From NCBI GenBank assembly GCA_011389535.1, contig JAABUE010000008.1:1-41953 (forward strand): 41,953 nucleotides of DNA, read 5' to 3'. The stretch comes from Anaerolineales bacterium. Its GTDB lineage: Bacteria > Chloroflexota > Anaerolineae > Anaerolineales > Villigracilaceae. Below are positions 1 to 10,159 of the stretch, piece after piece. Under the pieces are notes generated by a model, which did not search any database, was not told the DNA's origin, and saw only the letters and a list, made by a program, of their open reading frames with translations. The translations under genes were made by a program, and so were the position numbers. Each line of letters starts with the position of its first letter. The stretch's first letter is position 1.

Positions 1-18
1 TTATCTAATCCAACTCAT

Positions 19-220
19 CGAACGCCCCCGATTGTTACGCTCCGCGAACCCTAATCCCGTCGGGGCCGCCAAAGTTGAAACGAAAAAACCGAGTAAAAAA
101 CTCGGTTTTTTCGTTATTTTATGCCATTTTTCGGGCGAAAATTGGCATGTCTTCTTGTTACGCTCCGCGAGTTCAATAAATTGCTGTTATTTATCGGTGC
201 CGCGATTGGGCTCATTTATT
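19..220 (+). repeat. Structured 204-bp repeat, copy 1
   Basis: This stretch is a diverged copy of 31847-32050. Both share a nearly identical block containing GTTACGCTCCGCGAACCC and CCGTCGGGGCCGCC, then two hairpins, then a second GTTACGCTCCGCGAG. The first hairpin is A/T-flanked with an ACCGAG/CTCGGT core. The second pairs TGCCA with TGGCA. Stem bases differ between copies in a pair-preserving way, which points to a structured element. Both copies can also be read as a peptide beginning LLRSANPNPVGAAKV, so it may be a gene-end or protein-coding repeat instead. Function unknown. Confidence 0.7.
79..115. terminator. Bidirectional terminator-like hairpin in repeat copy 1
   Basis: AACGAAAAAACCGAG pairs perfectly with CTCGGTTTTTTCGTT (15 bp, 7-nt A-rich loop). 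An A-run leads in and a T-run leads out, so it can act on either strand. It could end minus-strand transcription coming from the gene at 340 or plus-strand transcription entering from outside the window. Confidence 0.6.
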
Positions 221-339
221 TACGTTCTGCAAACTGAAAAATTGCCATATCTCCCCGACATGCATATCGCTTAGGTACATATACATCAACAGAAACAAGC
301 TACGGTGAAACAAAGGTATTTGATTAAGATGGTTTTTGA

Positions 340-3024
340 TTAGAACGGAGCGACGGGATCCAGTTCCAGTTCAAGCCGCCAACAATCTTCTTCTCTGTGG
401 GAGGTAAAATTGAATTTCATGGACAAGTTGAGCATAGAAGCGTTGTCTTCTAAGACGTACGCATACACCTTCTTGATCCCGCGCGCCTGGGCAATCTCTA
501 AAATATAGCGGGTCATGACGGTGCCCAATCCATGTTTTTGCCACGGATCGCCGACCACAATGGCGTATTCGGCTGTCTCGTTATAGGGATCGGCGGTTAG
601 CCTGACAACGCCGGCCATGCGTTTCCTGCCCCGTTCGTTCAGTTCGGCGATGATGGCTATCTCGCGGTCGTAATCGATCTGGGTATAACGTGCCAGCATT
701 TCGTGCGATTCCTTGACCGGCGCGAAAAAACGGAACCGCCTGGTTTCAGGCGACAGCGTTTTGAACAATTCTTCTTGCAGCGGCTCATCTTCCGGCCGAA
801 TGGGCCGGAGTAGCACCTGTCTGCCACGCCGGATCAGGACGGTCCGCTCGTACTCGCTGGGGTAGGGGCAGATCACCATGTGGGAGAACGGTTTGACACT
901 CTTCCCGGCAACGGTTTCATCCAAGATGATCTTGGCATCCAGGACGATGCCGCCGAGTTCGTCCACCGCAAATGGGTCGAGGTCCACTTCGCTGATCTCG
1001 GGGAAGTCCATGATTAGATAAGCAAATTTGTACAGGAGGAACTGGATCGCGGCCACATCCACAGCTGGCGTGCCACGGTAGCCTTTCAACAGAGTCGCGA
1101 TTTTGGTCCCGTCGATGAGCTGCTGGGCCAGGGCCATATTCAACGGTGGGATACCGATGTTCGTATCCTTGAAGACATCCACTGCCACACCGCCCATCCC
1201 AAATACGATTACTGGTCCGAAGATGGGGTCTTTCTTCGAGCCGATCAGTAGCTCGTGCCGTTTTTCGATCATTTCCTGCACGTACACCCCTAGGATTCGC
1301 GCGTCCGGCGCCCTGGCGCGCACGGCCTCAATGATCCGGTCGTAGGCCGGATGGATTTCCTCTTCCGATTGGATGTCCGCGATGACGCCTCCAAAGTCTC
1401 TTTCATAGATGATGTCCGGCGAGACTACCTTCAAGACAACCGGGAACCCGAACTGCGCGGCCAGGGCCCGGACTTCGGGCAGGCTCTTCGCCAAATCCCC
1501 CTTGGGGACCGGGATGTCGTAATTGACCAGTATCTGCTTGGCCTCCGGCGCCGTCAGGATGGTCCTGCCGGACGAGGCGATCTCTTCGATAATTTTCCTG
1601 TTCGCAGCCATATGAGGCGCGAATGCATGTGGGATGGTCGCAGGTGTTTCGGTGAGCAGGCGCAGGTTGCGTTGGTACTCAACCATGTTCAGGAACGACC
1701 TAACCGCATCTTCCGGTTTCTCGTAGGCCGGAATTTTGCCTTGCACGAGAATTCGCCGGCCTTCTGCCACGTCGTCCTCGCCCATGAATGAAGCAAATAC
1801 GTTTTTGTAAGCATCCTTGGCGTTTTCCACCAAAACCCTGGCCACGCCGGTTGCGTCGGTCATCGCCTGGGGTGTAAGAATGGCCAGGATGCCGTCCACG
1901 TTCGGATCACGCAGGCAGGCTTTTAGCGCGATCCGGTAGCGGTCCGGTCCGGCATCAGCGAGCATGTCTACCGGGTTGGCCCGGCTCCAGAACGGGGGCA
2001 TATGTGCGTCCAAGCTGCGCAGCGTTTCAGGAGAAAGCTCTGCCAGTTCCCCCTTCTGGTCGATGAGGGCATCGGTGGCGATCACACCCGGACCACCGGC
2101 GTTGGTGATGATCGCCAACCGGTTCCCGGTCGGCCGCCGTTGCATGGACAGGTTCTTGGCGCAATCGAACAGCTCGGTAATGCTGCTCACACGCAGCACC
2201 CCGGCGCGCTTGAAGGCGGCATCGAAAATCTGATCCTTGCCGGTGATGCTGCCTGTGTGGAATAGCGCAGCTTTGGCGCCCTCCTGGCTGCGGCCCACCT
2301 TGAGTACGATGATCGGTTTGGTGCGTGCAAAGCTCCTGGCCGCGCTCATGAACCTGCGCGCCTGGGTCAGGGTTTCCATGTAAATCAGGATCGCTTTGGT
2401 ATCTGGGTCGTTCCCAAAATAATCAATCAGGTCGTGAAAGCCGATATCGAGCATCTCCCCAACAGAGACGAAATAGGAAAAGCCGACATGTTCCTTGACC
2501 GACCAGTCCAGGACCGCGCTGCACAGGGCGCCGCTCTGGGAGATGAACGCCATGCCGCCTTTGTACGGTATCTTGCGGGAAAAACTGGCATTGAGGTTTA
2601 AAGTTGGACGGATGAAGCCTAGACAGTTGGGACCAAGAAGCGCCATGCCGCTCGCTTCGACTGCCCCCCGGAGTTGGTCCACCAGCCGGTTGCCCTCTTC
2701 TCCCGCTTCGGAAAACCCCGCCGATATCACCACGGCAGCCAAGGCCCCACAAGCGATGCACTCGTTTACCACATCCGGAACAATTGGAGCCCGTGTGGCA
2801 ATGATTGCCAAGTCGATCCGTTGAGGCAGGGCGGTCAGATTAGGATAGGTTTTCACCCCTTGCACGAGCTCCCGATTTGGATTGACCGGATAGACCGTTC
2901 CGGAATACCCGTTTGTGGTCAGGTTTCTGAAAAGGGAGTAGCCCACCTTCCCTGGTAAGTCAGACGCTCCGATCACTGCGATGGATCTGGGATTGAATAA
3001 AGTATGCAACTGCCTGGCATTCAT
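340..3024 (-). CDS. Pat-type ADP-forming acyl-CoA synthetase / GNAT acetyltransferase fusion
   Basis: About 894 aa. In order: a CoA-binding domain (FNPRSIAVIGAS near the N-terminus), a succinyl-CoA-ligase-like domain, an ATP-grasp domain, and a C-terminal GNAT domain with the acetyl-CoA loop QKHGLG. This matches Salmonella Pat in domain order and length (about 886 aa). Pat acetylates the active-site lysine of AMP-forming acetyl-CoA synthetase. A histidine in FHTGSITG lies at about residue 256, where the phosphorylated histidine of ADP-forming acetyl-CoA synthetases is expected, so it may retain synthetase activity. The ORF track opens at 3066. I chose the ATG at 3024 because family members begin just before the LFNPRSIAV segment; neither start has a strong ribosome site. 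It is the last gene of the acs-pdh cluster, about 130 nt after lpd. Confidence 0.85.
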   Translation of the reverse strand: MNARQLHTLFNPRSIAVIGASDLPGKVGYSLFRNLTTNGYSGTVYPVNPNRELVQGVKTYPNLTALPQRIDLAIIATRAPIVPDVVNECIACGALAAVVISAGFSEAGEEGNRLVDQLRGAVEASGMALLGPNCLGFIRPTLNLNASFSRKIPYKGGMAFISQSGALCSAVLDWSVKEHVGFSYFVSVGEMLDIGFHDLIDYFGNDPDTKAILIYMETLTQARRFMSAARSFARTKPIIVLKVGRSQEGAKAALFHTGSITGKDQIFDAAFKRAGVLRVSSITELFDCAKNLSMQRRPTGNRLAIITNAGGPGVIATDALIDQKGELAELSPETLRSLDAHMPPFWSRANPVDMLADAGPDRYRIALKACLRDPNVDGILAILTPQAMTDATGVARVLVENAKDAYKNVFASFMGEDDVAEGRRILVQGKIPAYEKPEDAVRSFLNMVEYQRNLRLLTETPATIPHAFAPHMAANRKIIEEIASSGRTILTAPEAKQILVNYDIPVPKGDLAKSLPEVRALAAQFGFPVVLKVVSPDIIYERDFGGVIADIQSEEEIHPAYDRIIEAVRARAPDARILGVYVQEMIEKRHELLIGSKKDPIFGPVIVFGMGGVAVDVFKDTNIGIPPLNMALAQQLIDGTKIATLLKGYRGTPAVDVAAIQFLLYKFAYLIMDFPEISEVDLDPFAVDELGGIVLDAKIILDETVAGKSVKPFSHMVICPYPSEYERTVLIRRGRQVLLRPIRPEDEPLQEELFKTLSPETRRFRFFAPVKESHEMLARYTQIDYDREIAIIAELNERGRKRMAGVVRLTADPYNETAEYAIVVGDPWQKHGLGTVMTRYILEIAQARGIKKVYAYVLEDNASMLNLSMKFNFTSHREEDCWRLELELDPVAPF

Positions 3025-3156
3025 GATTAATACCGCAACCAGATTAAATTGTAGGGTAGAAATCAATTCTTTACTTGAAATTTAGCAGGAATACCCTACA
3101 GCTTAAGGAAGTTGCGGCACTAACTGGTACCGCAACAACCTAACAATAGAATCTCA

Positions 3157-4557
3157 TCAAATGTTGATGGGAATTCCCTCCGCTCCATGCGCTGCTTCCA
3201 TGAGCACCTCCGAAAGCGTCGGATGGGCGTGGACATTGCGGGCGATCTCGTGCGGAGTCAGTTCCAGCATACGCGCCAGGGTCAACTCGGGCAGCAACTC
3301 GGTCACTTCCGGGCCGACCATGTGCGCGCCCAGAATCTCCCCGTATTTTTCGTCTACCACCAACTTGATCCAACCGACAGCTTCTCCCAGGCCGAGCGCC
3401 TTGCCATTGGCCTGGAAGGGAAAACGGCCTACTTTCACGCCGTAGCCGCGCTCCTTTGCCTGCGCTTCAGTCAGGCCGAAGGAAGCCACTTGCGGTGAGC
3501 AATAGGTGGCGCGCGGCATCATCTCGTAATCCAGCGTGATGGTCTCCACTCCAGCGATGTGCTCGGCGGCGATGATGCCCATCGCCGAGCCGACGTGCGC
3601 CAGCATCAGTTTGCCGGTCACGTCGCCGATGGCCCAGATGCCGGGGACGCTGGTCTGCATCTTTTCATCCACTTCGATAAAGCCGCGCTCGTCCAGCTTG
3701 ACGCCCAATTCTTCCAGGCCGAATCCCTTTGAGTTCGGGCGGAACCCGATCGCGACCAGGGCCTGCTCGGCTTCGAGAACCGTTTCCTTACCTTCGGTGC
3801 TGACCGCCACCTTGACCCCCATCCCTATCGCTTCTACCGCCTCCACCTTATGGCCAACCAGCGACTTGATGCCGCGCTTGTCAAAAGCCCTTTTCAGCTC
3901 CTTCCCGACCTCTTCATCCTCCGTCGGGAGTAAGGTGGGAAGCATCTCGACGATGGTCACCTGCGCGCCGTAGGCGTTCCAGACGGTAGCAAACTCCACC
4001 CCGACTGCGCCCGCGCCGATGATGATGACCGATTTTGGCAGTCTCTCCTGGGTGATAGCTTCCAGGTAGGTGACAACGTTCCTCCCATCTACTTTCCAGG
4101 CCGGGGGAACCAGGGAAGAAGCGCCCGTTGCCACGATGATGTTTTTAGCGGACAGCTCTTTCGGTGCTTCTGTGGAGCCGTTGACGGAAACAGTTCCTAG
4201 CCCGGTCAGGTACGCCCTCCCCATGTAAACGTCGATTTTGTTCTTCTTCATCAGGAACCCGACGCCTTTGACCAGCCGGTCGGATACCTGCCGGCTGCGC
4301 TGTACAGCCGCACAGTAGTCCAGCTTGAGGTTGTCGAAGGAAAAGCCGAATTCCTGACCGCGCTCGCGCAAGGTATGGGCCAGTTCGGCGTTCTTGAGCA
4401 ATGCCTTGGACGGGATGCAGCCCACGTTCAGGCACACGCCGCCCAGCCACTGCTTGTCAACGATAGCGGTCTTCTGCCCCAACTGCGCCGCGCGGATGGC
4501 GGCCACATAGCCGCCGGGGCCTGCACCAATCACAATCACGTCATATTGTTCGGGCAT
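3157..4557 (-). CDS. lpdA: Dihydrolipoyl dehydrogenase (E3)
   Basis: 466 aa, the usual E3 length. It reoxidises the dihydrolipoyl arm of E2 and passes electrons through FAD to NAD+. Visible motifs are the FAD-binding [19 protein letters not shown] at the N-terminus, the redox-active disulfide [16 protein letters not shown], a second Rossmann motif [11 protein letters not shown] for NAD, and the C-terminal catalytic HAHPTLSE. The ATG at 4557 has a GGAG site about 8 nt upstream. It lies 242 nt after the acyl carrier protein gene, so it may share the pdh transcript or have its own promoter. Within this locus it would serve the E1/E2 genes upstream. Confidence 0.95.
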   Translation of the reverse strand: MPEQYDVIVIGAGPGGYVAAIRAAQLGQKTAIVDKQWLGGVCLNVGCIPSKALLKNAELAHTLRERGQEFGFSFDNLKLDYCAAVQRSRQVSDRLVKGVGFLMKKNKIDVYMGRAYLTGLGTVSVNGSTEAPKELSAKNIIVATGASSLVPPAWKVDGRNVVTYLEAITQERLPKSVIIIGAGAVGVEFATVWNAYGAQVTIVEMLPTLLPTEDEEVGKELKRAFDKRGIKSLVGHKVEAVEAIGMGVKVAVSTEGKETVLEAEQALVAIGFRPNSKGFGLEELGVKLDERGFIEVDEKMQTSVPGIWAIGDVTGKLMLAHVGSAMGIIAAEHIAGVETITLDYEMMPRATYCSPQVASFGLTEAQAKERGYGVKVGRFPFQANGKALGLGEAVGWIKLVVDEKYGEILGAHMVGPEVTELLPELTLARMLELTPHEIARNVHAHPTLSEVLMEAAHGAEGIPINI

Positions 4558-4799
4558 AAAGTTTCTCCAAGGAATTACTCATACAAGCGACTTCAATCGC
4601 TCTTATTTGAATAAAAGAGTGTTCGTTAGTACAGTTTCACCGGAGATAAACGAGGATGAACAAGGATTTTCTCGATGAACGCGGTCCCCTTGAGGACCTT
4701 TTCTCGGAATGCCCGATTTCAAAACGTTTATCGAATAGAGTAACGCTTATCTCCGTTCATCTCCGGTTTGTTTTTTGGGCTGCCGAAGGCTTGATCCGC
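4558..4799. other. Intergenic segment with an imperfect inverted repeat
   Basis: No gene is supported in this 242-nt gap between acp and lpd. ACCGGAGAT at 4639-4647 and ATCTCCGGT at 4759-4767 form matching outer arms. Related inner words (GTTCATCTCC, GATAAACGAGGATGAAC) suggest a degenerate palindromic repeat. The small plus-strand ORF at 4656 is probably a by-product of it. Confidence 0.5.
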
Positions 4800-5045
4800 T
4801 CAGACCTTTTGCGCCTGCAAGTAATGCAGGATCTCGCCCATCGTGTTGAGCTTGCCCATATCCTTCTCTGAGATGTCGATGTGCAGACGCTCGCTCAGGG
4901 CGATAAAGAAGTTCAGGGCATCGAACGAGTCGATGTCGAGGCCTTCGCGCAGGTTATCGTCCAGGTCGAGCGCGGCAGGGTCAGAGCCGAGGGCGATCTT
5001 GGCCAGTTCCGCGATGATGATGTCCTTCAGTTCACTCTCGTTCAT
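4800..5045 (-). CDS. Acyl carrier protein within the pdh cluster
   Basis: 81 aa, typical ACP size and acidity. The phosphopantetheine-attachment region reads [13 protein letters not shown], with the serine in the expected DSF/DSL context. Its ATG overlaps the E2 stop codon (ATGA), so translation is probably coupled to E2. ACPs are not part of pyruvate dehydrogenase itself. A dedicated ACP here could carry octanoyl groups for lipoate assembly on E2 or serve an unknown acyl-transfer step; both are inference. It is divergent enough from AcpP that I do not give a symbol. Confidence 0.85.
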   Translation of the reverse strand: MNESELKDIIIAELAKIALGSDPAALDLDDNLREGLDIDSFDALNFFIALSERLHIDISEKDMGKLNTMGEILHYLQAQKV

Positions 5046-6376
5046 AGCTTTTCTACCTCCTGCAGGTTACGGTTCAATGCTTCCAGGAACAGGCCACCTT
5101 TGTGACCGTCCGTGGCGCGGTGGTCGCCCGCCAGCGTGGCCGTCATCACCTTGCGAACCGACAGCGTGCCGTTCTCAGCCCAGGGTTGCTCGGTAATCTT
5201 GCCCAAGCCAACCAGGGCCACCTGGGGCGGGTAAATGACGCCGAAGACCTTCTCTACGCCCCGATCGCCCAGGCTGGTGACCACGATCGTGGAGTCTGTC
5301 AGCTCAGACGAGCGCAGCTTGTTGCTACGCGTGCGAGTGATCAGGTCGTTCATCGCATCGCGCAGTTCGTCCAGGGTCTTCATGTCCGTATCGTGGATGG
5401 CGGGGGTGATCAAGCCGCCCTGTCGCAGATTAATGGCAAAGCCGATATTGATGGCTTCGCTGACCTGGTGCTGGCCATCGATCCAGAAGCCATTCAGCTC
5501 GGGCACTTCGGTCAGCGACTTGGCCACAGCCTTGAGCAGCACCACCACAGGCAACAGGCGCTCACGGATAGGACGTTTCAGATTTTCTTCCTCCAGCCAG
5601 GCCAGCGCTTTGGTCATGTCGATGTTGGTTTCCATGTAGTAATGCGGGATCTCCCGGTTGGACTTGCTCATGGCGGCGGCAATGGCTGCGCGCATGGCAG
5701 ACTGGAAGTCGGTTGGCTTTTTGACTTCGGGGACAGGCTCAGTACTGGCTTCCACAGGCAGCGGGGCGACCTTTTCTACGGGTGGTGCCTGAGGCGGGAC
5801 TTCCGGGGGTCTGGCTGATACCGGTTCGGGAACCCTGACCGGTTCCGGAGCGAGCACCGGTTTCGCCTGCGCAGCGCCCTCGATATCCGACTTCTGGATG
5901 GCTCCGCCCGGACCAGTGCCATGAACTGTCGTCAGGTCTACGCCCAGGTCTTCTGCAATCCGGCGCGCCAGGGGCGAGATACGGATGCGATCCCCGCTGA
6001 CAGCGGGTTGCGCGATGGCGGCTTTCATCGCTTCTTGAACCACTTGCGCTGCTGGCTTTGCCGGTTCAACGACAACGGCCTCAGGTACTTTTACAGGTTC
6101 GGCAGCTTTTTGCGCGCTTGCCTTCTGGCGAAATTCTGCTTCCGAGGATATCGTCGCCAGCACATTCCCGACTGGCACCTCCTGCCCCGGCTGGTAGAAA
6201 ATTTCATCCAGTATGCCATTCTCGAAACATTCGATTTCTATGACGCCCTTGGCAGTCTCCACCGCAGCGATGATATCGCCGCGCTTGACGGGGTCGCCCG
6301 ACTTTACTTTCCATTCAACAAGGGTGCCGGCGTCCATATCGGCGCCCAGGCTTGGCATTTTGAATTCGGTCATCAC
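5042..6376 (-). CDS. pdhC: Dihydrolipoamide acyltransferase, E2 of 2-oxo acid dehydrogenase complex
   Basis: 444 aa. One N-terminal lipoyl domain (residues about 1-75) has its lipoyl lysine in [12 protein letters not shown] Pro/Val-rich linker leads to a peripheral-subunit-binding domain ([16 protein letters not shown]...GTGPGG). A second linker leads to the catalytic CAT domain, ending in the active-site motif DHRATDG. It transfers the acyl group from E1-bound ThDP through lipoate to CoA. Start and stop both overlap neighbours by 4 nt (E1 beta upstream, ACP downstream). The set most resembles pyruvate or acetoin dehydrogenases; substrate cannot be fixed from sequence alone, but the acs neighbour favours acetyl-CoA formation. 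Confidence 0.93.
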   Translation of the reverse strand: MMTEFKMPSLGADMDAGTLVEWKVKSGDPVKRGDIIAAVETAKGVIEIECFENGILDEIFYQPGQEVPVGNVLATISSEAEFRQKASAQKAAEPVKVPEAVVVEPAKPAAQVVQEAMKAAIAQPAVSGDRIRISPLARRIAEDLGVDLTTVHGTGPGGAIQKSDIEGAAQAKPVLAPEPVRVPEPVSARPPEVPPQAPPVEKVAPLPVEASTEPVPEVKKPTDFQSAMRAAIAAAMSKSNREIPHYYMETNIDMTKALAWLEEENLKRPIRERLLPVVVLLKAVAKSLTEVPELNGFWIDGQHQVSEAINIGFAINLRQGGLITPAIHDTDMKTLDELRDAMNDLITRTRSNKLRSSELTDSTIVVTSLGDRGVEKVFGVIYPPQVALVGLGKITEQPWAENGTLSVRKVMTATLAGDHRATDGHKGGLFLEALNRNLQEVEKL

Positions 6377-7389
6377 AGCACCAACTTTCTGACGGCGGCC
6401 GCAATGGTCTCAGGTTGTGGGACAGCCGCTTCTTCCATGTGCTTGGAATAAGGCATGGGAACCTCGGAGGCGCACAGCCGGTCGACTGGCCGGTCCAGTT
6501 CATAGAACAAGTTTTCCATGATCCGCGCGCTGATCTCGGCAGCGAGACTGCCGCTGCGCCAGCCTTCTTCCACGATCAATACCCGGTGCGTCTTGGCCAC
6601 CGAGGCAAAGATCGTGTCGTTATCTAACGGCCGCAGTGTGCGCAGGTCGATCACCTCGGTGTCGATCTCTTCCTGGGCCAGGGTTTCGGCGGCGGTCATC
6701 GACTTCGGCAGGCAGGAACCGTAAGTGATCAGGGTCACATCCTTGCCCGGCCGGCGCACCTTGGCATGGTCAATGTCCACAGGGACCGGGGTGGCAGAGA
6801 CCATCTCGGTCATGTTGTACATCACCTGCTGCTCGAAGATCAGCACCGGGTCGGGGTCTTCCAGGGCCGGCCAGAGCATGCCACGCATGTCTTCCACGGT
6901 TCCCGGGGCCAGGACCTTGATGCCGGGGATGTGCGCGTACCAGCCTTCCAGGCTGTGAGCGTGCTGCGCGCCAAGCTGCCGCCCGGAGCCCGTGGCCATA
7001 CGGATGACCACCGGCACATTGAAAAGTCCGCCCGACATATGCAGGAGGGTGCCGGCGGTATTGAGGATCTGGTCCAATGCCAGCAGGCTGAAGTTCACGG
7101 TCATGATTTCCACGATTGGGCGCATCCCATTCATGCTGGCGCCAATGCCGATGCCGGCAATGGCCGACTCACTGAGAGGCATATCGCGGATTTTCTCGGG
7201 GCCAAACTCATCGAACAGCCCTTTACTGACGGCAAAGCAGCCGCCGTAGCGACCAACGTCGGCGCCCATCAGGAAGCAGCGCTCGTCACGCAGCATGGCT
7301 TCACGGATCGCCTGGCGCATCCCTTCCCGATAGGTCATTTTCACCAGTTGCTGGGGTTCAGCTATCACGTTCTGAGATGGGAGAGTCAT
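6373..7389 (-). CDS. pdhB: 2-oxo acid (pyruvate/acetoin) dehydrogenase E1 component, beta subunit
   Basis: 338 aa, standard for E1 beta. It shows the transketolase-like pyrimidine-binding domain ([20 protein letters not shown], then [15 protein letters not shown] with the conserved Glu) and a C-terminal transketolase domain ([25 protein letters not shown]). It forms the alpha2beta2 E1 heterotetramer with the product of the preceding gene and decarboxylates the 2-oxo acid using ThDP. ATGA overlaps occur with both E1 alpha and E2. Confidence 0.94.
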   Translation of the reverse strand: MTLPSQNVIAEPQQLVKMTYREGMRQAIREAMLRDERCFLMGADVGRYGGCFAVSKGLFDEFGPEKIRDMPLSESAIAGIGIGASMNGMRPIVEIMTVNFSLLALDQILNTAGTLLHMSGGLFNVPVVIRMATGSGRQLGAQHAHSLEGWYAHIPGIKVLAPGTVEDMRGMLWPALEDPDPVLIFEQQVMYNMTEMVSATPVPVDIDHAKVRRPGKDVTLITYGSCLPKSMTAAETLAQEEIDTEVIDLRTLRPLDNDTIFASVAKTHRVLIVEEGWRSGSLAAEISARIMENLFYELDRPVDRLCASEVPMPYSKHMEEAAVPQPETIAAAVRKLVL

Positions 7390-8402
7390 GACAGGCTCCT
7401 TTCTGTGTAAACGAAGCGGGTGAGATCTTCCACCTCTTCCCAGGGAGAGTTCTCGGCAAAATCGACCGAATGCTGCACGACCGCAGCGACATCCGCCTCT
7501 ATGGCCTGGATCTCCCCATCCTCGATCAAATTATTCTCTTTGAGATAATTAGTGAATAAGATGATGGGATCACGTTTCTTGTGCTCCTCTACCTCTGCTT
7601 TTTCCCGGTACAGCTCGGCATCGAACATCGAGTGCGGGCGGAAGCGGTACGTAATCGCTTCGATGAAGTAAGGACCTTTACCGGAGCGCAAGTAATCGCA
7701 GGCTTCATGGGCGGCTTGCTCCACCGCCAGGACATCATTCCCATCGATCTGGACGGCTTTGACGTTGTAGCTGGCCGCTTTTTCGGTCAGGTTGGGGTTC
7801 GATGAGTGATAGCGCAGCGCGGTCCCCATGCAGTACAGGTTGTTTTCGACAACGAACAGGGTTGGCGTTTGCCACAGTGCGCCCAGGTTAAGCGATTCGT
7901 GGAACTCGCCTTCCGCCACGGCGCCTTCCCCCAGGAAGCAGACGGTCACATTGGGTTTGTTCTGCATCTTATCGGCCAGGGCAATGCCGACTGCCAGTGG
8001 TAGGTGACTACAGACAATGGCGTTGCCGCCAAAGAAGCGATGCTCTTTATCGAACAGGTGCATCGAGCCGCCCCGGCCGCGGGCGCAGCCGGTCACCTTT
8101 CCGTACATCTCAGCCATGATCACGTCCGCGCTGACGCCACGGGCAAGGGCATGCCCGTGCTCGCGGTACGTTGCCACCACCGAGTCCTCGGGGGTGAGCG
8201 CCTGCATGACACCGGTAGCAATGGCCTCCTCACCAATGTAAAGGTGCAGGAAGCCCCGGATTTTAGAGGCCTGGTAGAGCTCGGCGGCCTTCTCTTCATA
8301 GCGCCGGATCAGGATCATCTGGTGCAACAAGTGATGATAGTGTTCCCTCTGCTCGGGCGACACTTTGTCCTTTTTTTCTTTTGTCACAGTTTTTGTACTC
8401 AT
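7386..8402 (-). CDS. pdhA: 2-oxo acid (pyruvate/acetoin) dehydrogenase E1 component, alpha subunit
   Basis: 338 aa. The ThDP/Mg-binding motif is GEGAVAEG...FVVENN, and the conserved substrate-channel segment GRGGSMHLF is present, followed by the phosphorylation-loop region [14 protein letters not shown]. Length and order match PdhA/AcoA of bacterial E1 heterotetramers. Its ATG overlaps the acs stop (ATGA), tying acetyl-CoA synthetase and PDH into one transcript. Pyruvate versus acetoin specificity is not resolved. Confidence 0.94.
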   Translation of the reverse strand: MSTKTVTKEKKDKVSPEQREHYHHLLHQMILIRRYEEKAAELYQASKIRGFLHLYIGEEAIATGVMQALTPEDSVVATYREHGHALARGVSADVIMAEMYGKVTGCARGRGGSMHLFDKEHRFFGGNAIVCSHLPLAVGIALADKMQNKPNVTVCFLGEGAVAEGEFHESLNLGALWQTPTLFVVENNLYCMGTALRYHSSNPNLTEKAASYNVKAVQIDGNDVLAVEQAAHEACDYLRSGKGPYFIEAITYRFRPHSMFDAELYREKAEVEEHKKRDPIILFTNYLKENNLIEDGEIQAIEADVAAVVQHSVDFAENSPWEEVEDLTRFVYTERSLS

Positions 8403-10159
8403 TCTGCCGTCTCCAATGTGGACGTATCTCCCTCGGGCAGCCCAAGCTCGCGGGCCTTGAGCAAGCGCCGCATGATCTTGCCGCTGCGCGTCTTCGGGAG
8501 GTATTCCACGAATTCGATCTCTTTGGGAGCCACTGCCGAACCCAGCTTGATGCGTCCAAAGCCTTGTAGCTCCATGCGCAAGTCGTCGCTGGGATTGAAG
8601 CCGGGTTTGAGCGCTACAAAGGCCTTGACCAGCTCGCCGATGACCGGGTCAGGCTTGCCGATCACACCCACCTCGGCCACCGCAGGGTGCTCCATCAGGG
8701 CGCTCTCGACTTCGAACGGGCCCACCATATGCCCGGCGGTCTTGATGATATCGTCGGCGCGGCCGATGAACCAGAAGTAGCCGTCTTCGTCCCGTTCCGC
8801 CAGGTCACCGGTGATGTACCAGCCGTCCACGAAGCATTTCTTATAACGATCTTCGTCATTCAGGTACGTACGGAACATGGAGGGCCAGCCCGGCTTGAGC
8901 GCCAGTTCGCCTTCCACGTTCGGCCTGGTCTCGACCTCCACCTTGCCCCCCTCCAGCTTATGGATGATGGCAGGCTCGATCCCCGGCAGCGGCCGGCCCA
9001 TCGAACCGGGGCGGATATCCATAACACTGTAGTTCGAGATCATGATGCCGCCAGTCTCGGTCTGCCACCAGTTATCATGGATCAAAAGGTGGAGCATTTC
9101 TTTGCCCCACACCACCGCTTCGGGATTCAATGGCTCGCCCACGCTGGCCGAGAAGCGTAAGTGACTTAAGTCATAAAGCTCGCGCGGTTTCATGTCCAGC
9201 CGCATCAAGCGGCGGATGGCGGTGGGCGCGGTGTACCAGACAGTCACTTTTTGGTCCTGCAGGATGGTATACCAGCGCTCGGCATCGAATTCCGCTTCAT
9301 CCACGATGTTGGTGATGCCGTGCAGCAGCGGGGCGATAACACCGTACGAGGTGCCGGTCACCCAGCCAGGGTCTGCGGTGCACCAGAAAATGTCGTCATC
9401 GTGCAGGTCCAGGGCGTACCTGGCGGTCATATAGTGCACCATCACAGCCTTATGCACGTGTACGGCGCCTTTCGGCATGCCGGTGGTGCCACTGGTGAAG
9501 TGCAGGCAGGACATATCTTCCGGGTCGGTCGCCGGGATGGTGAATTCGGGCGATGCCTTGGCCATCAGTTTTGGCAATGAAAGTACGTTCTCCTGGAGGT
9601 CTTCCTCCACATCCGCCAGCAAAACGTATTTCAATTCCGGCAGTCTGTCCCAGATGCCTACGATCTTCCTCTTGTATTGCATCTTGGTTGTTACCAGCAC
9701 CTTGGCCTCGCTGCGGAACAGGCGCTGGTAGACCGGCTCAGCCCCAAAAGCGGAAAACAGCGGGCAGAACACGCTGACGTTCTTCAGCGCGCCCAGCGCA
9801 GCGATGTAAAGCGCAGGGATGCGGCCTGCCAGGACAGCGACCCGGTCGCCCTTCCCCACACCGAGCGTACGAATGAGATTGGCAAACCGGTTGGTTTGCT
9901 CTTTCAGGTCTCCATACGTAAAATCAATGATTCCCCCATCTTTGCCGAGCCAGCGCAGAGCGAGCTTATCTTTCTTCGGCCCTGCGGCGTGGCGGTCAAT
10001 GGCTTCATAAGCGATGTTGATTCCAGTGCCGTTGGGTAAGCCATCTAACTCCTGCAGAATAGAATCCCAGGAGAACTCTGAGTATGTTTGCTCGTAGTTT
10101 TTGAGGTTAGGAGGCACGGACCAATCGTCTGGAACCTTCTTGATCTGTTTGAATTCCAT
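8399..10159 (-). CDS. acsA: AMP-forming acetyl-CoA synthetase
   Basis: 586 aa, closer in length to the shorter AcsA type than to the about 650-aa Acs. It activates acetate with ATP to acetyl-AMP and then acetyl-CoA. ANL-family motifs: the P-loop [10 protein letters not shown] (residues about 222-231), [28 protein letters not shown], and the C-terminal catalytic lysine in [10 protein letters not shown] (about K561), the usual target of Pat-type acetylation. First gene of the minus-strand acetyl-CoA operon; the ATG has an AAGGA site a few nt upstream. A Pat-like enzyme is encoded at the far end of the same cluster. Confidence 0.93.
   Translation of the reverse strand: MEFKQIKKVPDDWSVPPNLKNYEQTYSEFSWDSILQELDGLPNGTGINIAYEAIDRHAAGPKKDKLALRWLGKDGGIIDFTYGDLKEQTNRFANLIRTLGVGKGDRVAVLAGRIPALYIAALGALKNVSVFCPLFSAFGAEPVYQRLFRSEAKVLVTTKMQYKRKIVGIWDRLPELKYVLLADVEEDLQENVLSLPKLMAKASPEFTIPATDPEDMSCLHFTSGTTGMPKGAVHVHKAVMVHYMTARYALDLHDDDIFWCTADPGWVTGTSYGVIAPLLHGITNIVDEAEFDAERWYTILQDQKVTVWYTAPTAIRRLMRLDMKPRELYDLSHLRFSASVGEPLNPEAVVWGKEMLHLLIHDNWWQTETGGIMISNYSVMDIRPGSMGRPLPGIEPAIIHKLEGGKVEVETRPNVEGELALKPGWPSMFRTYLNDEDRYKKCFVDGWYITGDLAERDEDGYFWFIGRADDIIKTAGHMVGPFEVESALMEHPAVAEVGVIGKPDPVIGELVKAFVALKPGFNPSDDLRMELQGFGRIKLGSAVAPKEIEFVEYLPKTRSGKIMRRLLKARELGLPEGDTSTLETAE

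Noticed and set aside
32-274. 80-aa ORF in repeat copy 1
   Set aside because: It reads through the terminator-like hairpins; only the first part is shared with copy 2, so it is better treated as a repeat.
5102-5818. 238-aa plus-strand ORF opposite E2
   Set aside because: Antisense shadow of the well-supported E2 gene.
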